Shown here piece by piece: positions 1-6,962 of a DNA stretch of 47,664 nucleotides; position 1 is the first letter of the stretch; every line of letters starts with the position of its first letter. The position numbers and the translations under genes were made by a program. The stretch comes from Clostridiales bacterium. GTDB taxonomy: Bacteria > Bacillota > Clostridia > Lachnospirales > Lachnospiraceae. The notes beneath the pieces are model-generated. The model saw only the letters and a program-made list of their open reading frames with translations. It made no database searches and had not been told where the DNA came from. The stretch spans positions 1 to 47,664 of the forward strand of contig JAQXNU010000235.1 in NCBI GenBank assembly GCA_029098165.1, read 5' to 3'.

Positions 1-423
1 GGATTTCCTGCAATCGTTGGACCTGATCTCGCTTCCCGCAGTAAAATCGAAGTTGAAAATATGGCATTTAAAACTGCTGGTATTCTAAATAAAGCTGGTA
101 TTACGGTAGCAATTACTACTGACCATCCCGTATCCCTGATACAGTCCCTTCCAATCTGTGCCGGGCTTGCCGCTAAAAATGGTCTTGGCATTGCAGACGG
201 ACTGCTGGCGATTACGAGTAACGCTGCAAAAATCTGTCGTGTAGATCACCGAGTTGGTACTCTTGAACCTGGCAAAGATGCCGATATTGCAATCTTTGAT
301 GGTAATCCAATGGAAATCTTCACCCATTGTCTCTATACGATCATTAATGGTAAGATCGTATATCAAATGAATGAAGATGAGGAATTCAAAAAAGGAAACT
401 GTGAAAAAACAGCAAGGAAATAA
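1..423 (+). CDS. Amidohydrolase, C-terminal part (5' end outside window)
   Basis: The frame is open from the first base, so this is the C-terminal 140 residues of a larger protein. It resembles the metal-dependent amidohydrolases of the imidazolonepropionase-like group. The segment ITTDHPV carries the Asp expected to bind the catalytic metal, followed by the helix ending in ITSNAAKICR and the terminal beta-sandwich signature GTLEPGKDADIAIFDGNP...TIINGKIVY. The substrate cannot be told from this part. The last roughly 11 codons, after NEDEEFKK, lie inside a long palindromic repeat that starts near 391, so the natural C-terminus has probably been rewritten by the repeat. The next gene is convergent on the other strand. 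Confidence 0.85.
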   Translation, partial: GFPAIVGPDLASRSKIEVENMAFKTAGILNKAGITVAITTDHPVSLIQSLPICAGLAAKNGLGIADGLLAITSNAAKICRVDHRVGTLEPGKDADIAIFDGNPMEIFTHCLYTIINGKIVYQMNEDEEFKKGNCEKTARK

Positions 424-553
424 TCAAGAGAGTCGAAGAATCATATTAGAATTTGGCTGCCTTTCCCTTTTGGCGGTACTTAGCCTAATTCTATTTTGAT
501 TCCCCGACTCTCTCCTCATTGTTCTTTTTGCTGTTTTTCACAGCCCTTTTTAT
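391..553. repeat. Long palindromic repeat, copy A (full length)
   Basis: Imperfect hairpin with arms of about 70-80 nt (391-461 and 472-550) around a loop of about 10 nt. The outer arms contain CTGTGAAAAAACAGC and its partner GCTGTTTTTCACAG; the middle of the arms pairs GAGAGTCG with CGACTCTC and TTAGAATTTGGCT with AGCCTAATTCTA. The same layout and sequence recur at 6796-6955 and, shortened, at 41631-41730. It lies between the convergent amidohydrolase and ABC permease genes, where it would act as a two-way terminator, and it overlaps the 3' end of the amidohydrolase coding region. Confidence 0.85.
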
Positions 554-591
554 ACCTATCTTTGATTCAATGATGATAACATTCTTATTGG

Positions 592-1329
592 TTATTTGCT
601 CTTGATTACTGCTTCCTTTACTAATCGATAAGAGATTCCTTCTGAAAGTAGTGTAACGATCAGACAGAAGATCATCCAATGAATAGGATGATATGTTGTG
701 CCATTCACTCCCACAATAAATAAGGCGGCTCTTTTGGCAAAATCTCCAATCGCACCTTTCGCCAAATATTCATCTATCAGAGGCAAAATAATAAGAAACG
801 TAACAGGTACACCAATAGATACGGATAGTTTTAATACTCGGTTCATTCGGTAATACAATGCTGCAATGCAATATCCAACAATACTAGCTGCAAAGTAAAC
901 GAAAAAGTTCCACAAAAATGAAGTTGCTACAATATAGAGAAAATTTCGATTGGACATTTCTGTATACACCTGAAGGAAAGCGGATTGAAATGTAGAATTC
1001 TTTCCAATGATTGTATAACACATTGACTCAACAAATGCCATAAATAATGTAACGACTACAGCCGTGATAAAATAACTAATACATGCCGTTTTTCTCGATA
1101 TTCCATTTTGCAGATACAAATATAATTCCGAACGAAAAGACGTAAGTCCCATGACAAATACGAATATGATTGTTGTTAATTCAAGTCCCCCGATTTTCAC
1201 GGTATGGTCCGTATTAAGATTCATGGCTAAAAGACCTACGAGAAGGCATCCAATTATAATACTATAGTAAATAAAAAGTGGTTTTTTATATGTCGATAAA
1301 CTAAACTTAACCGTTTTTTTCAGCTTCAT
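592..1329 (-). CDS. ABC-2 type transporter membrane subunit
   Basis: 245 residues with about six predicted membrane helices (near 17-37, 48-62, 80-105, 130-160, 170-187 and 215-233) and a basic N-terminus. It follows the ATPase gene after 9 nt with AGGAGG just upstream of the ATG, so the two are translated together and are expected to form one transporter. The layout GntR repressor, ATPase, permease is that of YtrA-controlled ABC exporters linked to cell-envelope stress in Firmicutes. Substrate unknown. No close subfamily signature was recognised, and the role as permease rests on topology plus context. Confidence 0.75.
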   Translation of the reverse strand: MKLKKTVKFSLSTYKKPLFIYYSIIIGCLLVGLLAMNLNTDHTVKIGGLELTTIIFVFVMGLTSFRSELYLYLQNGISRKTACISYFITAVVVTLFMAFVESMCYTIIGKNSTFQSAFLQVYTEMSNRNFLYIVATSFLWNFFVYFAASIVGYCIAALYYRMNRVLKLSVSIGVPVTFLIILPLIDEYLAKGAIGDFAKRAALFIVGVNGTTYHPIHWMIFCLIVTLLSEGISYRLVKEAVIKSK

Positions 1330-1338
1330 GATAACCTC

Positions 1339-2199
1339 CTAACAATTTGTTAAATCAATGAAAAGTTTCTGTAAGTCTAACTTCGTAATCTCGATTCCAG
1401 CTGGTATGTTTGCTTTCTCACACCTACCTAGAATACTGACTGTCTTTAAACCACCCAGTACAGTCTCTCCAATGACCTTCTTTCCACGGATAAATTCATC
1501 CACTACTGCTATAGTACCTGATACTGAATATCCACTAGATAATAATTCCTCACAAGATTCATTACGGATTACTCTACCATCCTTAATAATGATCACCTGC
1601 TCCACTAGATTAGCTACCTCTTCAATCAGATGAGTAGATAAGATAAAAGTTCTAGGATTCTTCGCATAAGACTCCAGCAAACACTGATAAAATAAATCTC
1701 TGTGATTTGCATCCAATCCTAATACTGGTTCATCTAATAGAATATAATCCGCCTTTACGCATAATGCCGTAATCAGTTTATAGATTGATCCATAGCCCGT
1801 AGATAGCTGACTGATTCCTTTTTTAGGATTTAAATTAAACTTCTTGCATAAATCCTTTGCCATCTCTTGATCAAAATCAGGGTAAAATGCTTTCGTACAT
1901 TTAAACACATCATTGACGGAATATGTCTCTGGATAACAATTCTGTTCACTCATCATATAGATTTTTTCCTGTGCATAGTCATTCTCTGTGGCAGGCTGAC
2001 CATCAATCAATACTTCTCCGCTTGTTGGAAAGATTCGATTCGTAATAACATTAAACAAGGTTGTTTTTCCTGCTCCATTTCTGCCAAGCAGACCATAAAT
2101 CGTTTCCTTTTGAAAATTAATGCTGATGTCGTCTAAAGCCTTATTTGCTCCATATGTCTTAGTAACATGCTTCACTTCAATTCCTATCCGATCACTCAT
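1339..2199 (-). CDS. ABC transporter ATP-binding protein (YtrB-like)
   Basis: 286 residues from the ATG at 2199. An in-frame start 15 codons further upstream exists, but GGAGG sits 9 nt before the 2199 ATG and the protein then begins MSDRIGIEVKHVTKTYG, as usual for the family. Walker A is GRNGAGKTT, the signature motif is the variant LSTGYG, Walker B is YILLDEPVLGLD, and the switch His is in LSTHL. A C-terminal domain of about 80 residues follows, as in ABC-2 exporters. Its start overlaps the stop of the GntR gene (ATGAGTGA), indicating translational coupling. It should energise the permease encoded next. Confidence 0.9.
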   Translation of the reverse strand: MSDRIGIEVKHVTKTYGANKALDDISINFQKETIYGLLGRNGAGKTTLFNVITNRIFPTSGEVLIDGQPATENDYAQEKIYMMSEQNCYPETYSVNDVFKCTKAFYPDFDQEMAKDLCKKFNLNPKKGISQLSTGYGSIYKLITALCVKADYILLDEPVLGLDANHRDLFYQCLLESYAKNPRTFILSTHLIEEVANLVEQVIIIKDGRVIRNESCEELLSSGYSVSGTIAVVDEFIRGKKVIGETVLGGLKTVSILGRCEKANIPAGIEITKLDLQKLFIDLTNC

Positions 2200-2572
2200 G
2201 GCAAGCTTCCTCCATTCCTTTTTCGATAAATTTGAACAGTTCATTCTTACTCAGTCCTAATTTATTTGCTTCTACAATCATGCTCTCAATATACTTGGTA
2301 TAGAAATCTGACTTTCTCTTTTCTGTTATCTTAGCAACCGCTCCGCTACATACAAACATCCCAACACCCCTTCTTTTATATATGATTTCTGCATCAATCA
2401 GACGATTCATACCCTTAAGTACTGTCGCTGGATTTATCTTAAATGTAGTTGATATCTCTGTTGTAGATGGTATCTGAGTCTCTTCTGGAAATGCTCCAAC
2501 AAAGATTGCTTCTTCAATTTCCTCTGCAATTTGAAGAAAAATAGGTTTATCACTCTCAAAATCAAGTTTCAA
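2192..2572 (-). CDS. GntR family repressor, short YtrA/YhcF type
   Basis: 126 residues if translation starts at the TTG at 2572, which has an ideal AGGAGG 7 nt upstream; the frame stays open further upstream, but those codons lie over the promoter and have no ribosome site. Residues about 10-75 form the GntR winged helix (PIFLQIAEEIEEAI, IPSTTEISTTFKINPATVLKGM). The C-terminus is only about 45 residues, too short for a FadR or HutC effector domain, as in the YtrA group. It is the first gene of the ABC operon and very likely represses it through the palindrome next to the -10 box. Confidence 0.9.
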   Translation of the reverse strand: MKLDFESDKPIFLQIAEEIEEAIFVGAFPEETQIPSTTEISTTFKINPATVLKGMNRLIDAEIIYKRRGVGMFVCSGAVAKITEKRKSDFYTKYIESMIVEANKLGLSKNELFKFIEKGMEEACHE

Positions 2573-2608
2573 CTTATAACCTCCTTCCTTTCTATGCTTA
2601 ACTGGTTT

Positions 2609-2622
2609 GTTACTTATGTAAC
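2609..2622. promoter_or_regulatory. Likely GntR (YtrA-type) operator palindrome
   Basis: Perfect inverted repeat GTTACTTATGTAAC (GTTAC, 4-nt spacer, GTAAC), lying 2 bp downstream of the -10 box and spanning the predicted transcription start. A dimeric repressor bound here would block initiation. That the adjacent GntR protein binds it is inference from position and from the autoregulation typical of YtrA proteins. Confidence 0.6.
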
Positions 2623-2624
2623 TA

Positions 2625-2653
2625 ACTATATACCTAGTAGAAATATTTGTCAA
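2625..2653 (-). promoter_or_regulatory. SigA-type promoter of the gntR-ABC operon
   Basis: On the minus strand TTGACA (2653-2648) and TATAGT (2630-2625) are separated by exactly 17 bp. The predicted start lies about 45 nt before the TTG start codon of the GntR gene. Confidence 0.8.
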
Positions 2654-2676
2654 TATATTTATTTAAATTTTTATAA

Positions 2677-2708
2677 AAGAAAAAAAGGCTGTAAAAACAG
2701 CCCTTTTT
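2677..2708 (-). terminator. Terminator of the orphan kinase gene
   Basis: Stem GGCTGT/ACAGCC with a short A/T loop, flanked by A-rich and T-rich runs. It begins at the stop codon of the histidine kinase. The stem and loop closely match the outer tip of the long palindromic repeats found elsewhere in the window. Confidence 0.85.
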
Positions 2709-3789
2709 ATACTCTAGGCAATTCTATCGCAATTACAAGCCCACCACTATTTTTTGCTCGGACACTCCCATGATGTGCTTCCACAATATTCTTTACAATC
2801 GCAAGTCCTAATCCACTGCCTTTCTCAGGACTTCGTCTTTCTTCATCTGCCCGATAAAAGCTCTCAAAAATATGAGGTAGTTTATCTTCATCCACTCCAA
2901 TCCCATTATCAGCAACTTCAATTCGAATCTTTTTCTCTTCCACAATGACTTGCAGCTTAATACGTAAATCAGATCTCAAATTATACTTAATCGAGTTATT
3001 GATGATATTGCGTAGAACACGATTCATATGATTAATATCGATCAGAGTGTATGCATCTGTTGCAGATAAACCTAGTTCTATCTGTACTCCCGCTTCTTCA
3101 TACTCCTCTTGGATTGCTTCCACATACTGATTGATTTCACACTTTTCAAACTGGTAGGATACTTTATTCGTTTCTAATTTAGAGTATAAGAATAACTCAT
3201 CAATTAAATGCTCCATCTCTTCCGCCTTCGCCTCGATCTGTCGAAGATAGCGCTGCTGTTTTTCCTCTGTATCGGCAACTCCTTCCAGGATTCCTCGTGC
3301 ATAACCTTTTACAGAAGTCAATGGTGACTTTAAATCATGGGAAATTCCCGCAATCATTTCCTGTTTTTTCTGCTGTAGTTTAATATTTTCTTCTATGTTT
3401 TCGGCTAATCGTTCCTGCATTTCATTAAATGACTGGCAGACAATTGCAAATTCATCTTCCCCAGAATAATAAATCTTATTTGTTAGGTCTCCATCCGAAA
3501 TTCGTTTGGCGCCATCCCTCAATTCACAAATTGGGACCATTAACTGTTTTACCATTCGATTCGCATACAAGGTACAGCTAACTACGATCAGAATAACCAC
3601 AAATACGATCACTCCCAAGACCGCATAAAAAAAGGAATCTTCATCATGAAAGATGTTTCCTTGAAACGTACTTGAATGATAAGAATGTCGATAACCTCCA
3701 ATTACAATCATAAGAAGCGAAAGAAGTGTAATCAGAGGAATTACTGCCATCTTCAGATTTACCTTTACTATTTTTTTTCGAAAAGACAT
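2707..3789 (-). CDS. Sensor histidine kinase without an adjacent response regulator
   Basis: 360 residues. Membrane helices near 13-32 and 53-75 enclose a short extracytoplasmic loop of only about 20 residues, followed by a HAMP domain (about 76-130), the dimerisation/phosphoacceptor helix with His151 in ISHDLKSPLT, and the ATPase domain with the N box (NIINNSIKYN), DNGIGV and GSGLGLAIV. So small a sensor loop suggests sensing within the membrane or through a partner. There is no response regulator on either side: downstream is the GntR operon, upstream a divergent glycosyltransferase. The ATG has AAGGAG 7 nt upstream. All catalytic motifs are intact. Confidence 0.92.
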   Translation of the reverse strand: MSFRKKIVKVNLKMAVIPLITLLSLLMIVIGGYRHSYHSSTFQGNIFHDEDSFFYAVLGVIVFVVILIVVSCTLYANRMVKQLMVPICELRDGAKRISDGDLTNKIYYSGEDEFAIVCQSFNEMQERLAENIEENIKLQQKKQEMIAGISHDLKSPLTSVKGYARGILEGVADTEEKQQRYLRQIEAKAEEMEHLIDELFLYSKLETNKVSYQFEKCEINQYVEAIQEEYEEAGVQIELGLSATDAYTLIDINHMNRVLRNIINNSIKYNLRSDLRIKLQVIVEEKKIRIEVADNGIGVDEDKLPHIFESFYRADEERRSPEKGSGLGLAIVKNIVEAHHGSVRAKNSGGLVIAIELPRV

Positions 3790-3859
3790 TGACTCTCCTT
3801 TACGTACTATGTATCTATTTGCTTATAAATTTCTAATGCTATTTTGGGTGTATTATTTA

Positions 3860-3888
3860 ATATTAATCAAACATGAAAGAAACGTCAA
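3860..3888 (-). promoter_or_regulatory. Promoter of the orphan histidine kinase gene
   Basis: Minus-strand TTGACG (3888-3883) and TAATAT (3865-3860) with a 17-bp spacer, about 70 nt before the start codon. Confidence 0.6.
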
Positions 3889-4000
3889 GTATATCTATTT
3901 TATCTTATTGAGTTTCCATTTCTCCTTTAAATTATCTTCTATTCGTCAATATAATTTAGCCATTTGCCCAATAGCGTCGAAAGAGTGAGAAGAAACTTCC

Positions 4001-4029
4001 TTGACCGAAAATGTACTCACATTTATAAT
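4001..4029 (+). promoter_or_regulatory. Promoter of the glycosyltransferase gene
   Basis: TTGACC (4001-4006) and a perfect TATAAT (4024-4029) with a 17-bp spacer, about 80 nt before the start codon at 4108. Confidence 0.75.
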
Positions 4030-4107
4030 TTACTCAATGGAATAATTTGTAAATAGTGAAACTGACAAATGTACCATTGTCACGAACTATTGTTGAAGGG
4101 AGTATAT

Positions 4108-5259
4108 ATGCGAATCGGCATTAACCTATTATTCTTAACGAATAATACCAATACCAGTATCGGAAAGTATACACAAAACTTACTGGAAGGATTCCGAAAG
4201 ATTAACCTACTAAATAGCTGCTATCTGTTTGTAAGACAATGTTACTATGAAAAGGCAAAAGAAGATTATCCAGAAGCTACGGTTGTGCTTATTCAGGCGG
4301 GTAAGTTATCAGATTTCTTCTTAAGGCATAAAAAAAGGCATCCTAACTTTGCTGAATGCTATTACCTGAATCGATTTGTAATCAATTCTATCGCGAAAAA
4401 GCAACAGATTGATCTATTATTCTATCCTTTTAACGATAGTACAATCTGCTTACCTAAGAAGCTTCCTCATGTATTTGTAATTCATGATCTATATTATCTA
4501 CACTATCCAGAATTCTATGGACGTTTTCATTATCTTTATGCAAAGCAAAAGCATCAGTATTTCCTAAACCACTGTAATACTATCATCACTATTTCTGATT
4601 TTGTAAAAAAAGAGATTCTGTCTCATCTCAAAACATCCAAAGAACCAAGCATTCAAGTAATACCAAATACAATTATGACAGCTTCAAAATTCACTGACTT
4701 TACACCAGTGGATGAACCTTACATTCTTTCCGTTGCCTCACAGACTTATAGCAAAAACCTGATCACATTATTTCGAGCATTTAATCTGATCAAAAAGAGA
4801 ATTCCTCATCAATTGATCATCATAGGAAATCGTATGGATATGACGCATGAACTCCAAAGTTATGTCAAACAATATAACCTTGGAGATCGAGTACTATTTC
4901 TACACGATATTCCAGAGGAACACCTCAACAGTCTTTATCAAAATGCTTCCTTAGTCGTAGCTCCTTCTCTATTTGAAAGTTCAGGACGTGTTCCAATTGA
5001 AGCTGCATTATTAAAGACTCCTGTCATTACTTCGAGATCGGGTGTATTACCAGAAGTAACCCTTGGACTTCTCTCCTACTATGAACCAACCACCGATTGT
5101 CATTCGCTTGCCATAAAGATAATCGAACTCCTCCGCGATCCTCCTTCCGAGGAAGTACGAGAACAGATTGCAGCAACCTATGAAAGAAAATACAATGAAG
5201 TCACTGTTGCCAAACAGTATTTATCAATATTTCAGCCAGAAACTGACAAATCTATTTAA
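4108..5259 (+). CDS. Glycosyltransferase family 4 (group 1)
   Basis: 383 residues from the ATG at 4108, preceded by GAAGGGAG; an earlier in-frame ATG at 4069 lacks a ribosome site and lies close to the predicted transcription start. The protein starts MRIGINLLFL as GT4 enzymes do. The C-terminal Rossmann half includes PYILSVASQTYSKN, the sugar-nucleotide-binding stretch, and the family motif ESSGRVPIEAALLKTPVITS, in which the two Glu residues of the EX7E motif are present. It probably transfers a sugar from an NDP-sugar onto a surface glycan or glycolipid; acceptor unknown. It is a single-gene unit with its own promoter and terminator, unusual because such genes commonly sit in polysaccharide clusters. 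Confidence 0.88.
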   Translation: MRIGINLLFLTNNTNTSIGKYTQNLLEGFRKINLLNSCYLFVRQCYYEKAKEDYPEATVVLIQAGKLSDFFLRHKKRHPNFAECYYLNRFVINSIAKKQQIDLLFYPFNDSTICLPKKLPHVFVIHDLYYLHYPEFYGRFHYLYAKQKHQYFLNHCNTIITISDFVKKEILSHLKTSKEPSIQVIPNTIMTASKFTDFTPVDEPYILSVASQTYSKNLITLFRAFNLIKKRIPHQLIIIGNRMDMTHELQSYVKQYNLGDRVLFLHDIPEEHLNSLYQNASLVVAPSLFESSGRVPIEAALLKTPVITSRSGVLPEVTLGLLSYYEPTTDCHSLAIKIIELLRDPPSEEVREQIAATYERKYNEVTVAKQYLSIFQPETDKSI

Positions 5260-5280
5260 TTGACCTACCCTTATTGCAGG

Positions 5281-5332
5281 AAGAACCCTGATCTATTAGA
5301 ACGAATTGTACTAGTAGACCAGGGTTCTTCTT
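5281..5332. terminator. Bidirectional terminator between convergent genes
   Basis: Stem AAGAACCCTG/CAGGGTTCTT, extended inward by TCTA/TAGA, with T-rich sequence on both outer sides. It serves the glycosyltransferase (plus) and the PLP enzyme gene (minus). Confidence 0.85.
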
Positions 5333-5360
5333 CTTAGTGTTTTATAATCTAAAATCTTAA

Positions 5361-6623
5361 TTATACTAAATCAAGACTTTGCTTAATATCTGCAAGAATA
5401 TCATCCACGTTCTCCAAGCCAACAGAGAAACGGATCATACCTGGATTAATTCCACAGGCAACTAACTGCTCTTCTGTCAGCTGACGATGAGTTGCACTTG
5501 CTGGATGAAGAACACAAGTACGGATATCTGCAACATGTACTTCATTCGATGCAAGCTTTAATCCATCCATAAACTTAACGGCATTTGCCTTTCCACCCTT
5601 AATTACAATCGTGATTACGCCACAAGTTCCATTTGGAAGATACTTTTTCGCACGTTCATAATATTTATCGCCTTCTAAGGCTGCATAATGTACTTCTTCA
5701 ATCTTATCAGAAGCTTTGAAGAACTTTGCAACTTTTAAGGCATTCTCACAGTACTGTTTCATACGAACAGGTAAAGTTTCAAGTCCAAGGTTAAGTAAGA
5801 ATGCAGAATGAGCTGCAGGGAAACATCCAAAGTCTCTCATAAGCTGCATTCTTGCTTTAATTATGTATGCCATCTTTCCAAAGTCTCTTGTATAGATTAC
5901 ACCATGATATGAATCATCTGGCTCTGTAAACTCTGGGAAGTTTCCATTGGTCCAGTCAAAATTACCACTGTCTACGATGACACCACCAACCTGCAAAGCA
6001 TGACCGTCCATATATTTGGATGTAGAATGAACTACGATATCTGCACCAAATTCAAATGGTTTGCAAAGAATTGGTGTTGCAAATGTATTATCAATGATCA
6101 AAGGAACTTTATGCTTATGAGCTACTTTTGCAAACTTTTCAATATCCAAAACTGCAAGAGCTGGATTTGCAAGTGTCTCACCAAATACAGCTCTTGTATT
6201 CTCTTTAAATGCTTGATCTAATTCTTCTTCACTCGCTTCTGCATCAACAAAGATACACTCGATTCCAAATCTCTTAAGTGTTACTGCAAATAAATTTACA
6301 GTGCCACCGTAAATTGTAGAAGTACTAATAAAGCTATCTCCGGCTTTACAGAGATTTAAGATGGATAATAAAGATGCTGCCTGACCTGAGGAAGTACACA
6401 TAGCACCTACTCCGCCTTCCAAATCAGCGATTTTCTGTTCAACAGCATCAACCGTTGGATTTGCAAATCGAGAATACATTGGTGCAGTTGGCATATCAAA
6501 TAATTCTCCAATACGTTCGGTTGTATCAAATCTATAGGTTGTACTTTGTACAATAGGCATTACTGCAGGCTCACCATTCTTTGGTGAATAGCCGGAATGT
6601 AAACATTTCGTTTCGTCCTTCAT
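5361..6623 (-). CDS. metY: O-acetylhomoserine sulfhydrylase (Cys/Met metabolism PLP enzyme)
   Basis: 420 residues, full length for the family. It belongs to the cystathionine-gamma-synthase fold of PLP enzymes: residues about 45-60 carry MYSRFANPT, the cofactor contacts include SSGQAA, and Lys203 in HSTSKYMDGHA forms the Schiff base. Insertions such as EFTEPDDSYHG fit O-acetylhomoserine aminocarboxypropyltransferase better than cystathionine synthase or lyase. The expected reaction is O-acetylhomoserine plus sulfide giving homocysteine; a methionine gamma-lyase activity cannot be excluded from sequence alone. The gene stands alone, with GGAG before the ATG and a palindrome upstream of its promoter. 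No S-box or T-box leader is visible. Confidence 0.88.
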   Translation of the reverse strand: MKDETKCLHSGYSPKNGEPAVMPIVQSTTYRFDTTERIGELFDMPTAPMYSRFANPTVDAVEQKIADLEGGVGAMCTSSGQAASLLSILNLCKAGDSFISTSTIYGGTVNLFAVTLKRFGIECIFVDAEASEEELDQAFKENTRAVFGETLANPALAVLDIEKFAKVAHKHKVPLIIDNTFATPILCKPFEFGADIVVHSTSKYMDGHALQVGGVIVDSGNFDWTNGNFPEFTEPDDSYHGVIYTRDFGKMAYIIKARMQLMRDFGCFPAAHSAFLLNLGLETLPVRMKQYCENALKVAKFFKASDKIEEVHYAALEGDKYYERAKKYLPNGTCGVITIVIKGGKANAVKFMDGLKLASNEVHVADIRTCVLHPASATHRQLTEEQLVACGINPGMIRFSVGLENVDDILADIKQSLDLV

Positions 6624-6708
6624 ATTTAAACATCTCCTATACAGTTATTATGTAATAAAGACTCTCATCTTTTTGTACTTAATACTTTAACACAATAAAG
6701 TGATGTTG

Positions 6709-6738
6709 TCTATATTTTGAATCTTAAATTTATCACAA
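6709..6738 (-). promoter_or_regulatory. Putative promoter of the metY-like gene
   Basis: Minus-strand TTGTGA (near 6738-6733) and TATAGA (near 6714-6709) with an 18-bp spacer, about 85 nt upstream of the ATG. The -35 box deviates from consensus, consistent with an activator-dependent promoter. Confidence 0.45.
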
Positions 6739-6741
6739 TTC

Positions 6742-6761
6742 GATGTGGCAACTGCTACATC
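6742..6761. promoter_or_regulatory. Palindrome upstream of the metY-like promoter
   Basis: GATGTGGCAACTGCTACATC: two 9-nt arms with one mismatch and a 2-nt centre, placed immediately upstream of the weak -35 box. Position and symmetry fit the binding site of a dimeric activator. I do not recognise the motif as that of a known regulator. Confidence 0.5.
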
Positions 6762-6795
6762 AACAGATAAATTTACTGAACTTATGGATAAAGAA

Positions 6796-6955
6796 AAAAC
6801 AAGGGGCTGTGAAAAACAGTAACGAAAAGTGAGGTGGGGAATCATTTTAGAATTTGGCTGCCTTACCCTTACAGCTGGACTTAGCCAAATTCTAATACGA
6901 TTCCCCGCCTCTTGCATTCATCTATTTTGCTGTTTTTCTACAGCCCCTAGTTTTA
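6796..6955. repeat. Long palindromic repeat, copy B (full length)
   Basis: Imperfect hairpin of about 160 bp. Outer arms GGGGCTGTGAAAAACAG and CTGTTTTTCTACAGCCCC, middle GGGGAATC/GATTCCCC, inner TTAGAATTTGGCT/AGCCAAATTCTAA. It is in the same orientation as copy A and nearly identical to it around the loop (GGCTGCCTT...CTTAGCC). It starts just after the stop of the RNA methyltransferase gene and so stands in the place of its terminator, upstream of the metY-like promoter. Confidence 0.88.
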
Positions 6956-6962
6956 TATATCT

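Larger units (their letters stand above)
3790..4107. other. Divergent intergenic region between kinase and glycosyltransferase
   Basis: 318 nt without a supportable gene. It holds the two divergent promoters listed separately and the ribosome sites of both flanking genes. I see no riboswitch-like fold or repeat. A ribosome-site-like AAAGGAG followed by a four-codon frame on the minus strand (near 3911-3932) is too short to call. Confidence 0.6.

Noticed and set aside
491-679. 62-codon minus-strand frame after the ABC permease
   Set aside because: It overlaps the palindromic repeat and the end of the permease gene in another frame, has no ribosome site and resembles no protein.
6624-6741. SAM riboswitch or T-box in the metY-like leader
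   Set aside because: The leader is too short and lacks the conserved S-box or T-box core sequences and a terminator stem.
6687-6917. 76-codon minus-strand frame upstream of the metY-like gene
   Set aside because: It is made of the palindromic repeat plus the promoter region; no ribosome site.
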